DNA of 51,861 bases, taken from Gymnopilus junonius. Lineage: Eukaryota > Basidiomycota > Agaricomycetes > Agaricales > Galerinaceae. The stretch spans positions 1 through 51,861 of the forward strand of contig JADNYJ010000245.1 of assembly GCA_015501075.1 (NCBI GenBank), read 5' to 3'. The translations under genes were made by a program, and so were the position numbers. Below are positions 21,118 through 33,429 of this stretch, piece after piece. Within the stretch, counting starts at the first letter, position 1. Each line of letters begins with the position of its first letter. A model generated the notes under the pieces. The model was not told the DNA's origin and ran no database searches. It saw only the letters and a program-made list of their open reading frames with translations.

Positions 21118-22490
21118 ATGTCCCTGCCCCCTTCTACTCTCTTCACTGCTCTAGATGCTGTACGAGAAGCTGGTATAGTAGTAGCTTCTGATGGTGCTGA
21201 ATACCATAGTGAGTTTAGGTGCTAAATTATAAGACTAGAGCTAATTATCCCCCCAGAGATTGGTGCATTCGACCCAATCGATGCCACGACCAATCCATCG
21301 CTAGTATGCGCGGCTGTGAGCAAACCGGAGTATTCCCATCTTGTAGATCAAGCTGTGGCATACGCTCTGCGCACCATTCCATCGGGGACAGTAGAAGAAA
21401 AAAAAGAATTAGCTTTGGATCGCCTGGTAGGTCCTCCTTCAGTTTTTAGCCTTTTCCTTCCGATCGACCACCTCTTCCGTCGCTTTTAATTTCCGAGATC
21501 CATCGACAACAAATAATTCCGAGAAGATTATATCATCTTTTCATCTCCTCTTTTTTTAGAGAGCTTACTGTCGAAACTTGCTTATAACTGATCTGATCAT
21601 TTTGCCCTTCGCTGTAGTTGGTAGAAGTTGGCGTCCAGATTCTTTCCATCATCCCAGGTCGCGTCTCGCTCTCGGTCGACCCACGTCTTGGATCATCCTA
21701 TAGTTCTCTTGTCACCAGATCTCGGGCTTTGGTGAAACTTGTCGACGAACTTCAAATCCATCGGTCCCGGGTGCTCATTAAAATACCTGCTACGCCTTCC
21801 GGTATCCATGCTGCACATACTCTCGAGACCGAAGATGGCATCCATACAAATCTCACTCTAGTCTTCAGTCTCGTCCAGGCTCTCGCCTGTGCCCAGGCTG
21901 GTGTGTCCGTCATCTCCCCTTTTATAGGGCGCGTGAAGGATTGGTGGTCGGTCCGTGCCATTGCCGAAGGGAATTCTGAAGGACTCGATAACCAGCCTCT
22001 CTCAGAACATCCAGGAATCAGGCTCGTTCACCGTATTAAACAGGCTTATAAGCAATACGGTTATACCACCCAAATTATGGCGGCTGGCTTCCGTAAGCCG
22101 GAGGAAATTGTCGAATTAAGCCGGTATGGAAAGAGCGGTGGCCCAGACATCGTAACGTTACCTCCTGACCTACTTGAGGGGTTGCAGAAGATGGAAGGCG
22201 AACATGACCTGGGAAAAGGGTTAATTTCAACGAAGGAAGAGGCCGACGTTTCGCAGACAGCGCCGGCATACTTTACTTCAGATGGTCCAACCAAGGAGGG
22301 ATGGGCCGCGTTCGATAGGGATTCGCAACTTGAAGCTATCTCACTCGACAAGGTACCCGAAGGACTGGCTAAATTCAGCGGGGATGCTGTGAAGCTGGAG
22401 GAAAAGGTGAGGGGTCTGATAGAGTCTTCCACACATGATCACAGGGCACCGCCAACGAGTTCTTTCCCATCAAAAATGTTCATGTCGTAA
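21118..22490 (+). CDS. Transaldolase-like protein
   Basis: Three exons, 21118-21208, 21257-21426 and 21618-22490, give 377 residues. Transaldolase moves a dihydroxyacetone unit between sugar phosphates in the non-oxidative pentose phosphate pathway, in the cytosol. Seen: IDATTNPSLVCAAV near residue 38-51, the first conserved motif; VLIKIPATPSGI, whose Lys (residue 142) corresponds to the Schiff-base lysine; GIHTNLTLVFSLVQALACAQ; and VSVISPFIGRVKDWW. The C-terminal part ELSRYGKSGGPDIVTLPPDL fits the family, but an Asp/Glu-rich extension with DVSQTAPAYFTSDGPTKEGW and the overall divergence suggest a paralogue rather than the main housekeeping enzyme. Intron 2 is long (191 bp). The start was chosen at MSLPPSTLFTALDAVREAG because exon 1 joins in phase. 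Activity is likely but not proven. Confidence 0.85.
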
Positions 22491-23773
22491 GTTAATCGCA
22501 AGGCCACTTTGACTTCATAGATTAGAATAAATAGGTGTTTACGAAACGCAGACTTCGATGCGGTCCAATTTTTCTGTCTTTCCACAAGTTATGTTTACTA
22601 TTTCCGTCCCTAGAAATCAATGGAGTTAGCGGCCGGAGATGGCTGGAAGCATCGTACCATGCACACATGCGCCAGGTGACGTAACTGTCGTCTCTTACGC
22701 ACCGACCAGCCAATGGCATTTGCACCGTTTTTACTGGATCCGAGGATGTCTTCTTAGAAAGGAAATATCAGCGTCGGACCGTACTGGACATCCGGCGCTT
22801 CAGGGACCGCGGACGTACCATGGACTTTAATAGGCTGAGAGACATGAACGACAGCAAGGAACACACTGGGCACGATCATAAAACGCAATGAGTGCAGATG
22901 CGGATGTGCGAGTGTCGGAGTGTTGTAGGTAACGTTTAGAAGCTTTCTCGGTGGTTGTAGGTGCGATTGTTCGGAGAGGTCATTCTAATGCGAAAAGGAG
23001 CATGGCGTTTTTGAGCTTGTATCACGCTAGGGTAGTAGGCGACCTGTAAGTGCAAGAGATATGGTAAACAGTTGGTGAAAAAAGAAGCCGCAGATTAAGT
23101 ATAGTGAGAATTTCGTATTGAAGTAGTGGTGCCTAGACAAGATCTTCGTAACGTCATTTTTGGGAGGTTCAGAGCAGATGCTGGTTGTTCGCAGGCAGGA
23201 CTTTGACCCGTTCAAATCGCGACGGAAATCTCTAGCAAAGGTGATGGCGACTCTTTCCATACCAAGGAATGTGAGAATAATTATAGGCTCGTTTACTCAC
23301 AAATGGATGATGGATCCCATCTTATCCCTTCATGAGAACAAGTCGCAGCGCTTGAAACATTATTCTCTGGTCCTGTTAAAAAATCTAGACTTAGAAGGCC
23401 AGTCCTGAAATTGATAAATATTTAAGCGGCCCTGTAAGTACGTTCAACAGGTCCTACATAGAGGATTATTTACAGTCAAAACGTCAGTGAACAGTGCAGA
23501 AAACATATCGAGACGGATACAGCTAATGTTTTGATGGTGCCTAATCATGATCTTATCTCTTGCCTTACATGGGAATTCTCGCGAAATTTTAAATGGGAAA
23601 TTCCTGCAGAGGGTCCAGACCTGGGCTAGACTCGTCACACATTTCCTCTACCTGTTGCAACGTCAGTTTGGGGTGCCATAATGTCCCATGGTAGTGCGAT
23701 CCGACAGGATCCTGTCGTTTAACGACATCTTTTCCTCACCCTTCACCCGTTTTCCCTGTTGCTGGGAATTTCG
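22491..23773. other. Intergenic, 1.3 kb
   Basis: No supported gene. Short frames on both strands lack domain resemblance and splice context. The last 120 bases are the 5' flank of the F-box gene starting at 23774. Confidence 0.4.
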
Positions 23774-26096
23774 ATGAGCGTTGAACCGTGTACCACAACA
23801 GTCACGCACCAGGGTTCTTATACCGATTCCGACCCCTCTTCCAAGGAATGCGCAGTAACTCTTCCCATGGACATATTCAATCCCAAAATCCTCGACGCTT
23901 GCATCCGCGATGTGGCCTCGTATCTCTCTGACAATCAAAAGGTCGACCTCCTGCTTTATGCGATGCGATCTCTTCAATTCGACGGGTAGGGTCAGCCACG
24001 TATGTGTCAATGGAACAGGACCCTGAATTTTTCGTTTCTTCTTTCTCTTCCAGGCGCTCTAGAACAGTCATCGAGAACGCAGTGCAATCGTGCTTGCACG
24101 TCTCTACTCTCAGTCCAGAAAATATTGCAAAGGCCAGAATACTGCGTGCTCGAGCCAGGTTTGCAGGGGGATCTCATTTAGGTGCACAGGAAGGTGTGTT
24201 TGCCAGCCCCATTTCTGCTTTCGAAGAGTCATTTGACTGTGGTGTCTTGGATGCATTCCAATTCCTCAGACCTTCAGGCGGCTTTGGCAGCAGAGCCTGA
24301 CAACCCCGAAGCCAAGGCGTTACTACATCAGCGCTCCGTAACAGTGGAGAAGGTGAAGTGATGCTGCCCTGAGATGACCTTATCCGCTGAACTGACTCAT
24401 ACATGCTCTCTAGCTCCTTTCTCCTTTACCTCAACATGATCTAAGGGAACGAATTTCGACTGAAATCTGGCGTGAAATTGCCTTGCACCTACCAAGGCGC
24501 GACTTAAAATCGTTGCTTTTCGTCCCGCATCGCATTTCGCGCATTGCCTCACAATTACTCTTCTGGGAGCTTGACCTCTATTTCACGAGGGTCGATGGAG
24601 ATGATGACCACCCGGATACGTTCATCGCAGATCACAGAATGTCGGTGACACAGCGAGACGATGATGCTAGGCATGCCCAGAGGAGTGCAGACATATTGAC
24701 CAGGATAATTGTTGATCCAGCTTTTGCGAGCGCAGTTCGCACTCTCAGGATTTTCGCTTCAAGGAGAGATAAAGATGGTTCGATGGCGTTCCAGACCGGT
24801 ATGGCCTCATTCTAAAACTTATTTTTATGGCTCTGACCTTTTTGACCACAAGGCATGCTCACCAACGCTCTTCCCAAGTTAATCAACCTGAGAAATGTGC
24901 ACTTGGCAGCCACGAGCGAAGGAATTGTTCCAGTACTTCGAATACTGCAGACGACAAGTCCTCGCTTACGTGGCCTCTCTTTACAGTGTGTATTTTACCT
25001 GGACACCGTCCTTCGCGATCTAGGTTTAAATTCGATATAGATCACCCGATGGATCCGCGGACCTCTCTTTCCTCGAATTCCGACATCTCTCGCATTTTGC
25101 GTACACGATTGACTCAATATCTATCCTCCCCTCCTCTATCCAAAATGTACTGGGTCAGAATCGAGCAACTCTACGGACAGTGGCTCTCGAAAACCCTCAT
25201 CCGTCTCCCCATTGGACATTCCCCGCTTTGGCCCTCTCTATACGTAATCTAACCACTATAATCTTTACTGGCCATTTCCCAGCAGCCTCTCATGCGTTCG
25301 CGGAGATACTCGGTAACGGACGTCAGCTGGAAACATTTGATGTTTCTTGCTGTGCTTTGGAATGTTCCACTGCCTCAGATCAATTCAGGAGCGTCCACTC
25401 AAATTCCCTGCCTTTCCTGCGGCATTTTTCTTTTTCTGTGCACTCTTTAGGAAGGCGGACAGTTGACCGCGACCTATTCCCAGCTATTGCTGAATTCCTC
25501 CGCGGGCGGCGTAACCTGAGATCTCTCCAACTAGTCGCTTACGACGAAGCAGTCCAGCACGCTGTGGGCTTTGATGCGGCCATTTGGGGTGTTCTACCGT
25601 CACTCGAAGGCCTGAGAGGGCTAAAAATTACCTATCCTTCTGATTTAGCACCTGGCTTAGCCTCATGGCTGATTCCTCGGACCGTCTTGGCTCTTCGATT
25701 GACTATTGACTATAACACACAATCAGCGAGGGATCCCATTCCTTTCTTAAACGTGAGTCTTCTATTTTTCCATCGACAGTGCGGATACTCATCTGCACGT
25801 ATCTTTAGCAATTACGGCATGGTATACCAACAAGCTTGCGATTTATCGGGTTATCAGACATCAATCTTCGTAGCGTGTCCGCCATTGTCGAACACGGGTT
25901 CCCTATGGTCCGCGTCGTTCGCGTTGGAAACAATTATTGGACAATCACGAGGAAACCTGGGGACGAGAAATTGCTTGATGGTATAGAATTAGAACAGTGG
26001 CCGAAAAGGCGGGCGCTCTATCATGCGCCCGAATGGCTGGAGTGGTTAGGATGTGAAGATGCCATGATCAGGGACCCATCTACGTTTCCTGAATGA
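23774..26096 (+). CDS. F-box protein with N-terminal TPR-like segment and Leu-rich repeats
   Basis: Seven exons: 23774-23985, 24054-24193, 24270-24352, 24414-24798, 24853-24985, 25041-25752 and 25809-26096; about 650 residues. All junctions keep phase. The N-terminal part (about residues 35-145) reads FNPKILDACIRDVASYLSDN, then AKARILRARARFAGGSHLGA and DLQAALAAEPDNPEAKALLH, a TPR-like helical repeat. The F-box follows at about 150-195: LRERISTEIWREIALHLPRR and DLKSLLFVPHRISRIASQLL. Leu-rich segments with LINLRNVHLAA, LRGLSLQ, FLEFRHLSHF and LRSLQLV form a probable LRR surface. The C-terminus FPMVRVVRVGNNYW and EWLEWLGCEDAMIRDPSTF is characteristic of this agaricomycete family. It is likely an SCF ubiquitin ligase adaptor. 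It is not closely related to the F-box gene at 16655. Confidence 0.9.
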
Positions 26097-26457
26097 TATG
26101 GTGCCTTCATATTAAAAAAATGCCCGGCAAAATAGTCTGTATAAAATACAAAGTTATAATGTAATGTGTATTCGTAGGGTATTTGTGGATTGTGAATAGG
26201 TACTATACAAATGCGTCGGAGGATCCGGTGATTGATATAAGGGTGTGCACGCAAGGTTAGAATGTGTATGCTATGTACAAAGAACCAAAGGAAAGGTGAA
26301 TTATAACTGAGAGGCGAACGAATGAGAAGATGAAAATGGGCCAGACCTCATTAAGTTATTGAGGTGAATTGAACATGTCCTCGAGTCTTCTCCAGATGAC
26401 TACGTGACATCAAAGAAAGAAATCATCATGTCTATGCATATCCGGACAACGGTGTTT
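26097..26457. other. Convergent 3' flanks
   Basis: The F-box gene (+) and the DUF6534 gene (-) end toward each other across this 360 bp AT-rich stretch. No separate feature is seen. Confidence 0.5.
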
Positions 26458-28322
26458 TCAAAATTTCAGGGGGCGATTGCTATTAGCAACCAATGAATCA
26501 GTTGTGAGGCCAAACGAAGCATTCAACGAACGCACTGGAACATTCAAAGTGAGCGTCGACTGAGGTCTAGGGCTCTGGGAACTAGATGCAGTATGAAGAT
26601 TAAGATGGCGTTTCCATGACCAAGACGGTTCTGTCGCGAGGGCATCGCAAGAACACACCCCGTCCCTCTTCCGTTCTCGTGCATTGAGCATAGCGATGAA
26701 AGAACCAACGTAAACTAAAAAAAATTCCCAATAAGCCTCCTGAGGTAACAGCCGCCATGTACGTACGTTTAGTCAAGAGAAACTCGAGGGCCAAGAAAAT
26801 AAAGGTGTTGGGTAAAAGAATGTACTGAGAAACGGCTTGAGGTCGAAGGAATAGCCTCGTGGGACAAGAACCTACACAGAACATTGCAGAAAGAGAGCAG
26901 GCACTAAGAGGCAGAGGTGAAAGTCAAAGAAGTTGACAGGACTCGAAGCACGAAAATCTACCTGGTGAAGAGACCGGAGCTAAGAGTATACTGTATTACT
27001 GTGGATATCCTGGAGTTCAGCCTAACGGATCGTGAGCGACTATAATACGTCTTGCAGCTCGTAAACGGCACCTTGTTATGCTGCCTTTGCTCTTTCTCAG
27101 GTAATAGCACATTGCTCCCGCAATGATGAAGTCAATCGTTGTTGATGTGGCTAATGCAGCGTTGATAGCCCACTATCAATGTTGCAATGTAATGAGCTCA
27201 CCAGCCTATGAAGGCATAAAAAGTAAGGCTTACCGAGATACTTTCTAGCTCAATATATGACCTGATGGTGTAGCTGTTTGAAATCAGTATCCAGTGCAGA
27301 GTAAGATAACGAGACTTCCTAACATCAAATAGGCCAGAACAATTCCGACGGCTAGCAGAACGGAAACATAATTAGAAATGATGAAGTACAAGCAGCTTTT
27401 ACTTCTTACCGAATCCGCCAAGAACTACCAACGCCTTGAACCAAAGATCAATTTCCGAGGCATAAGAGCCGAGACTAGAGAACGTACAACAATATACCCC
27501 AAAATTCCTCGATGATAGCCGCCAACTATCAAGTCACAACTATGAGTATCGTTCACGATTGGGCGAAATACCACTGACGTAACCACACACGCATGGCGTA
27601 AAGGCTATTAAAATGAAGATCAGATGGTCTTATTGATAGCGTAAAAGAACGCCCAGGACTCACGAATGGACGATAAGAACAATCACCACCTATTATTAGT
27701 GCCAAACTATTGTAGGGTTCGACGACTGACGATGCTTACATTGATACTGGCCTGCAACTAATCTTTCTGTTTTAGCAAAAAGAAATACGACCATCAACAC
27801 GGTAAATACTCACTTTGATCGACCTACGTCCCAGTCAGAAAGTGAGGTTGAGGATAATTGAGGATCAAGCTCACCAAGTGATTTCCAATAACCTCAGCCA
27901 GTTCCCAAACCCTATCACCGCGTACGTATATACTGCATGGACAACAAGCGCAAGATGAAATGCATCCAAGGTCCTAACCGCCATCATGAGCACTATTTTT
28001 TCTTAGCCAACGTCAAAACTCCAACGCACCAAAGAACTGCAACCTGAGGAGACTAGGGTTCAAACTCGATTACAACAGTATCTAAGAAAGTACTTTACCG
28101 AACATTTATGTAACAGTGCATCATTTGGATAGGTGTGGTAGTACCAATAGGTCTGCAGCGTGGTGATTCCAAAAACTCTGTTCCAAAAGCGACTTCAGTG
28201 TATGATGGACTGATATGCTGACCCAATACGCACAAAGCAGCACCAACGATCCCAATCAAGATCGCACCAATAGTATTGTCCAGCGTCTGATCCGCAAGGC
28301 TGAGAAGCGGTGTCGGGGCCAT
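26458..28322 (-). CDS. DUF6534-type multi-pass membrane protein A
   Basis: A minus-strand gene with many short exons, starting MAPTPLLSLADQTLDNTIGA at 28322. Recognisable exons in order: GAILIGIVGAALCVLVFGIT plus TLQTYWYYHTYPNDALLHKC; VAVLWCVGVLTTLDAFHLAL plus VVHAVYTYAVIGFGNWLRLL; VVIVLIVHS; LYAMRVW; VVLGGFAVGIVLAYLM; YTIRSYIELESIS; WAINAALATSTTIDFIIAGA plus MCYYLRKSKG; RLNSRISTVIQYTLSSGLFT; LPNTFIFLALEFLLTK; and the last exon LYVGSFIAMLNARERKRDG, ending NSNRPLKF at 26458. This layout (LDNT start, about seven hydrophobic segments, a terminal xNTxIFL...LNAR block) is that of the DUF6534 proteins found in large numbers in Agaricomycetes. Their function is unknown and a receptor-like topology is only suggested. 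Exact borders of the internal exons were not all fixed. Confidence 0.75.
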
Positions 28323-30248
28323 TTCAGCAGAAGGAATCCCTCCTGGAAAGCAAGAAAAGGGATGGAATGGGCCCGCGCCAGAAAAACGAACGAAAAGGGA
28401 AGAAACAATGGCGAGAAAAAGCTCACACTGAACAAAACGGCGTATTTTTGTATCCTTTCCTCTGTCGGCGTTGGAGAGAATGACACGCTTTCTTATCCGG
28501 GGATGCAGAAGCTAGGTGCCTGGGGTAACTGACGGAACTAATCAATCGCCCATCACAGCGTAAGAATGGAAATGACAGAAAAGGACAGATCGGCACCAAC
28601 CAAAGCGGCTCGGGAATCTGGTTATCTTTCCATCTGCGAATTTGCTTCCGCTGAAAGACATGCTATCCAGACAAGCGAATGCACTCTGCACCCAACCTCG
28701 GACGTCACTGTTGGCCGATATCAAGAACACGTTGCACAAACCGTATGCACATGAACTACTTTAAATCCACCATCCGATTCCAGCCTCCAAAGACAGCTCG
28801 AGTCAGGGAAAGCTAGGACTGGCTCGGCATGAAGGGCTATGGAGGGTAAAAATTCCGCGAAGTTCACCACCAGCACGCCGAGTGGGGTGCGTATCACCGG
28901 CCATGTGTTCTTTCGTATGACATTCCAGGAAATGAATAGAAAACTCCCCAGCCGCTCATCTCATCTTGTAAATGGCCAGACACAGTGAGGGTAGTCGACA
29001 AATTATCGAGCATCTTCAGACTGAGCAGAGGAGCAAAAGAACGAATGGTATTTTGGTCCTCGGAGGAGGATGGCCGCATCATTTCACCGCCACTGACTGT
29101 CCAAAGATATGATCCCAATGAGGCTAGGCTAGGATCCTAATATACGGCACCGAGAGGAAACACCCACGCAGTAATTCAATGAGACGTGGAAGTCGTACGG
29201 AAAGGTTGGATACTTTCTCTGAATAAAATATATCGACATAGCCTCTGTGAAGACAATTATGCCGACTTACCAGTAAATACAATACGCACTGAGCCAACAC
29301 AATTTCAAGGTTGCCCAATTATTAACGTCAACCTACAAATTCAGCCATTATTACCCAGCTGCACCCTATTGGACATAGGATAGAACAACAAAATTGGATA
29401 CGAATACCCGACATCCAATGGAAGGGAAACATTGAAAAATGGAGACAAGAGGGAAAACGCTCCATAGAAATATAATCAACCTAAAGCGAGCCAACGAAAA
29501 GAGCTACTGGCCTAAGCGTGAGACGAGGAACACGAGGAAGATAAGATTTATTCTCACCTTGTGGCTATGCGCTCGTCAGAATGCCATCAATCGTGTCATG
29601 GGACAAATATCAAACCCTATAGAGGTGAGCCAATTGAAAGGTAAGATTATTATCACCGGGCAACTGGTCGACCAAGGCAAGAAAGATCTTGGTGAGCTTG
29701 CGCCCAATTGTGATTGAGGTATTTAAGCCGATGGCGATGCAAAATAACGTCATCGCATCATAACGAGTTCTGTTAGAAGTGTCCAGCGGACGGCGGAAAA
29801 CATTAAGCCAACAGAGGGAACAGCAAACTGAACATGTTAACCAGTCGTGAGGGAAAGGTATGGCTCGGTTGAGGCTTACTCCAAAAACCGTTGTTGAAGT
29901 GAATTTCGCGCGCCTGCGTAGTCCGTAAGTCTGTAAATTGGTTGCTTCAGCTCTGACGTTCAAATGGATGCAGTGTTGGCATATCGGTCTTGATGTTGAC
30001 GCATGGTACTTTCATTCAGCATCGGGATCAAGAAAAGGTGAAAAAAAAATTAGTTCAATTAAGAAGGCGCCACCATTTCGATGTCCCCTAATAACGATAT
30101 ATGCTGAGTAACGAAGGTATGTCGAGCAACTAGATGCAACATCTATCTGAAGGATACCATCAAACGCCATAACATTACATCTTATCCATGCAAGACGTAC
30201 CTAGGGATGTCGATAAAGGAGGCGGCATCTATCTAAGAGACAAAAGGC
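28323..30248. other. Intergenic, 1.9 kb, possible membrane-protein remnant
   Basis: No intact gene is seen. On the minus strand near 29700-29780 the frame reads AMTLFCIAIGLNTSITIGRK, faintly like the DUF6534 segment with NTGLLTS, but flanking exons are missing. This could be a fragment of another DUF6534 copy. Confidence 0.3.
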
Positions 30249-30924
30249 CTAGCGCAGCTTTGAGAAAAGTTTTGGGGCAGCGGCTTCCTGTATTAGAGTT
30301 AGCGAAAGACGTATGCGCAAGTAAAGGAAAGACACGAACGTCAGCGCAGTGCATCAAGCTGGATGGTACGAGGGAAACAATTAGAGACGAGCGAGTTAAA
30401 TGATGCTAAATAGCCACTCACTGGACTGGAGCCACATGAACAAAAGGCAGAAAATGGGCCGAAGGTCAGTTCGGTATGAGGCCCGTGATCAACCGACAAA
30501 CAAAGAATACGCACATCTATTCACAAGGAAAATCGCATCGGTAAATTATGCGAAGAGGCATAGAAGAAAAATGTGCGCACAGTTCCTCAACGCAGTCCTC
30601 GCCCTTGAATCCATGGCCGGCAAGCACCTTCTCCTGGCACTCCTCAAAGTGTTTTGTCAGACCAGCGCATTTGGGAGCCTGTTTGCATTCTTCACGGATG
30701 ATGGGTTGAAGCTAGAACACGGAGCGGCAGACAATAAGCTCTCTACGCGCCACGACATGGCATCAACCACCACGTACATCTTCGGGCTCCTCCTCTTCCT
30801 CCTCGGCAGCGGGCTCCTCAGCAGTGGTTTGTTCGTCGGCGGGTGCGCTCTCGACCTTCTCCTCTGCGTCTGCGTGGGTCGTAGAGATGAAGGAAGATAA
30901 GAAAGACGCGATGGCAGAGCTCAT
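30249..30924 (-). CDS. QCR6: Cytochrome bc1 complex subunit 6 (hinge protein)
   Basis: An acidic subunit of mitochondrial complex III, located on the intermembrane-space side next to cytochrome c1, where it aids cytochrome c docking. Proposed minus-strand exons: 30924-30778, 30711-30579, 30425-30422, 30358-30340 and 30287-30249; 113 residues. Exon 1 encodes MSSAIASFLSSFISTTHADA and a Glu-rich tract. Exon 2 carries the twin-Cys core: IREECKQAPKCAGLTKHFEE, then CQEKVLAGHGFKGEDCVEEL. The last exons give HLMHCADEAAAPKLFSKLR. The conserved Cys (about residues 55, 60, 71, 85 and 94) form the family's disulfides. The expected EELFHLMHC junction requires a 4-nt exon (TCCA) and a GC donor at 30578; without it two residues are lost. 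The plus-strand ORF over 30400-30900 is a shadow. Confidence 0.88.
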
Positions 30925-32209
30925 TTTTTGTGAGGAAAGGATCTGTTCGTTGTTGGCGGTGACGAGGCGGGTTCAAAATTACACGCGGCGAGTCCCGGAA
31001 ATGCGAAGTGGTGTGACTGTGAGAATATTTTCTTGATGAAGGCGTTCGGCCCTCTTTCGTTTCAGCACCCTCCTGCTCTTGCTTTCGCACCTTGCTCGCG
31101 TTATTGTCTGTGCTCTTGTTACTTTCAGGAATGTCCTATTTCTTTACATGACTAGTATTCCGTGGCTCCAACAGATGTCCTCCAAATCCACTCGCGTTCA
31201 TATTCACCTCTCATTCGAAGGCTTTTCGTGACTGATTTCAACCTTATCCAATGGGAATTTTGTAAACCTCATGACGGGAAGAGATTCCGTTTATGTATAC
31301 AGGTACTGCTGCGCAAATACCTTACTTGTGCCCTGGAGGATTTCGCCTGTCTCAACCGACTCCAGTCCATGACCTGAGGCAGTATCCGGAAGGACACCTA
31401 TTTAGAAGCACTACAAGAAAGGAGATCGAGGGCATCATTCTTCTAAAATAACACATACAGAAGGTCCGTTCCACTACAGAGCGCCTTTTATGGGAATTTC
31501 CCACTCTTACAGGTGTCCTGTGTCGGGCCCCACAGATAAACACATATCTCTTTACCTGTGAGTCTTCTAACGTGGAAATTCGGATGAAAATCTGTCAGCT
31601 CTTCCGATACTTAAGCTACCGCAGCAACTATCTGCCATTTATGACGCAGGTTGACGTTGTGAGCATGAGATTGCACAGCCTCGATAGAGAAGTAAAGGCA
31701 TCGGAATGCTATCCGTGTCAACTGCTTGGCTACGTCTTCAGAACTGTTAAATATCTTCTACGGAAAGCTGGTATGAAATAGACAATTCCGCTTGCCGGAA
31801 CTTTTTATTGTATACCGAACGCACAAGGCACCTTATTATTTGATTTTTTCTAGGGCCATAACGCAGGTATCTACCTGCGTTATGCTCCATGGCGCATGAA
31901 GAGCCACATCTTTTTCAGAACTGGAATGACGTCCATGGAATATATCTACAAGGTCGATCTTGCCAACATTGTCTTTACTTCCGGACACAATGCATAGGCA
32001 TGGTTTTTATTCTATCCTCGATTGAACACGAGTGGAAAATTCAATACAACCAAGTATTATTGCATTAGAAAGAATGGCCCGTGGTCCGATGAGAAAGTAA
32101 CAGGAACTTGTGGCACATGAATAGGCCAGACCCATTGAACGAACTCTCACCTTTATTGGTTATCACTAATTAGGCCATTCAGGCGCCATTATGGCCCTCT
32201 CAAATTAGA
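30925..32209. other. Intergenic, 1.3 kb
   Basis: Contains the QCR6 promoter and then AT-rich DNA with short frames on both strands that I cannot support. No known family is seen. Confidence 0.4.
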
Positions 32210-32216
32210 TATAAAA
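32210..32216 (+). promoter_or_regulatory. TATA box of the small orphan gene at 32295
   Basis: TATAAAA, 79 bases before the ATG, matching the TATA-to-ATG distance of the DUF5648 and GST genes in this window. Confidence 0.45.
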
Positions 32217-32294
32217 TGAGGAAGTTCCAAAGTTCCCGCGTGCTCAACGTACACCAACCTTCATCACAGTACCTCTCTTTAAAGGTTCCCCTCA

Positions 32295-32678
32295 ATGGCC
32301 TACCATTCGAGTACTCAACTGCCTGATCTAAGGAGGGGTATTTTGCCTTAGCAATAATTCAAGGCAACGTCACTCTCATCCACGGTCTGTCATTATCGTT
32401 TGTCCCTAATTTCAGCTCTTCGTTTACATTGCTCCTTAGTACCAAACACCACATTTTATTCGGCCTTGACTCCCATTGAAGTCACAGTTTTCCAATACGA
32501 ATTTGCCGCCATCTTCCGTTTATTAGAATCCAGAACCCTACATCCTTCGGACGTTGAGTTCCTGGAAAAAATAGACCACAGTAAGGTTTACTACGAGGGT
32601 GGCGAACAGCTTGTACTGGATCGCAGCGTTAGGCAAAGGATGAGCCAACATGACAGCCAACGTCGTCGCAGACGGTAG
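32295..32678 (+). CDS. Small protein of unknown function (101 aa)
   Basis: Exon 1 (32295-32337) reads MAYHSSTQLPDLRR and joins in phase across a 78 bp intron (GTATTT to TTTCAG) to exon 2 (32416-32678), which encodes ALRLHCSLVPNTTFYSALTP, then FQYEFAAIFRLLESRTLHPS and DVEFLEKIDHSKVYYEGG. The C-terminus is basic (ending SQRRRR). A TATA box lies 79 bases upstream of the ATG, which supports a real transcription unit. I do not recognise the family; no signal peptide or membrane segment is apparent. A GTAAGG donor within DHSK could extend the gene with another exon. Confidence 0.45.
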
Positions 32679-33400
32679 TCTCCAATGCAATATCCTTGAT
32701 TTACAGTGCGCTCATATAGAGGACAGCTGCTATGCATGAGCATGACAATTTACTAGAAATTTACCCATTTTTGTTTTCTTCCACCATACGACTATCCTCT
32801 ACATAACTTCGACTCACTGCTAATATAAAAGTCTGTTACTTATTTCAGTCTTCTTTTGGTCTTAATTTTTCCGTTCTAAAAATCTTTAAAATTTAAAATA
32901 AAGCGGATGTATATGATTGAATATTTATTTCAAATCTTACTGCGATTGAATTTGCGTTAGAGGAGGAGCAAAAATCGCGGCCTCTTCGGCCTGTCGGCTT
33001 GAGTCATAAGCGATACAAACAAATCGCATAGCCTCAAACTAAACACTCGTCGGAGACAGATCACCGTTTGATAAGAACCTCCTTCTCCTTGACTTCCTCT
33101 CCTCTCCTCTCTGGAGTCTGGCCGATTGAAATGGCTGTCTTTGAAGAACCCCTGAGGAAAATGTGCCCTCACATGGCTACGCGTTAGATGCTTACTCACT
33201 GCTATTTACGTTCAGTATTTTCCTCATGCGGTTTCCCGACTTAGCGCCGAAGATTTCATATTCGTCTCCAATACGGAGCAATGACATGTATGTCCTTTGT
33301 TCCCAAAAACAGTATTAAAAGGTGTTGAGCTTTTATCCAGAAAATGCTACATTTCAGGTAAACTCTGCAACACTTCTTTCCGGGCAATTTTCCCATGACC
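32679..33400. other. Intergenic and probable promoter of the CHAT gene
   Basis: AT-rich at 32830-32950. No exon can be assigned with confidence. The first exons of the CHAT gene may lie in the last 200 bases. Confidence 0.35.
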
Positions 33401-33429
33401 CATACAGACATGGTCATCGAAGCCACCTC

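Noticed and set aside
30400..30900. Plus-strand open frame of 166 codons
   Set aside because: It is the complement of QCR6 exons, which match a known family; the plus frame has no domain.
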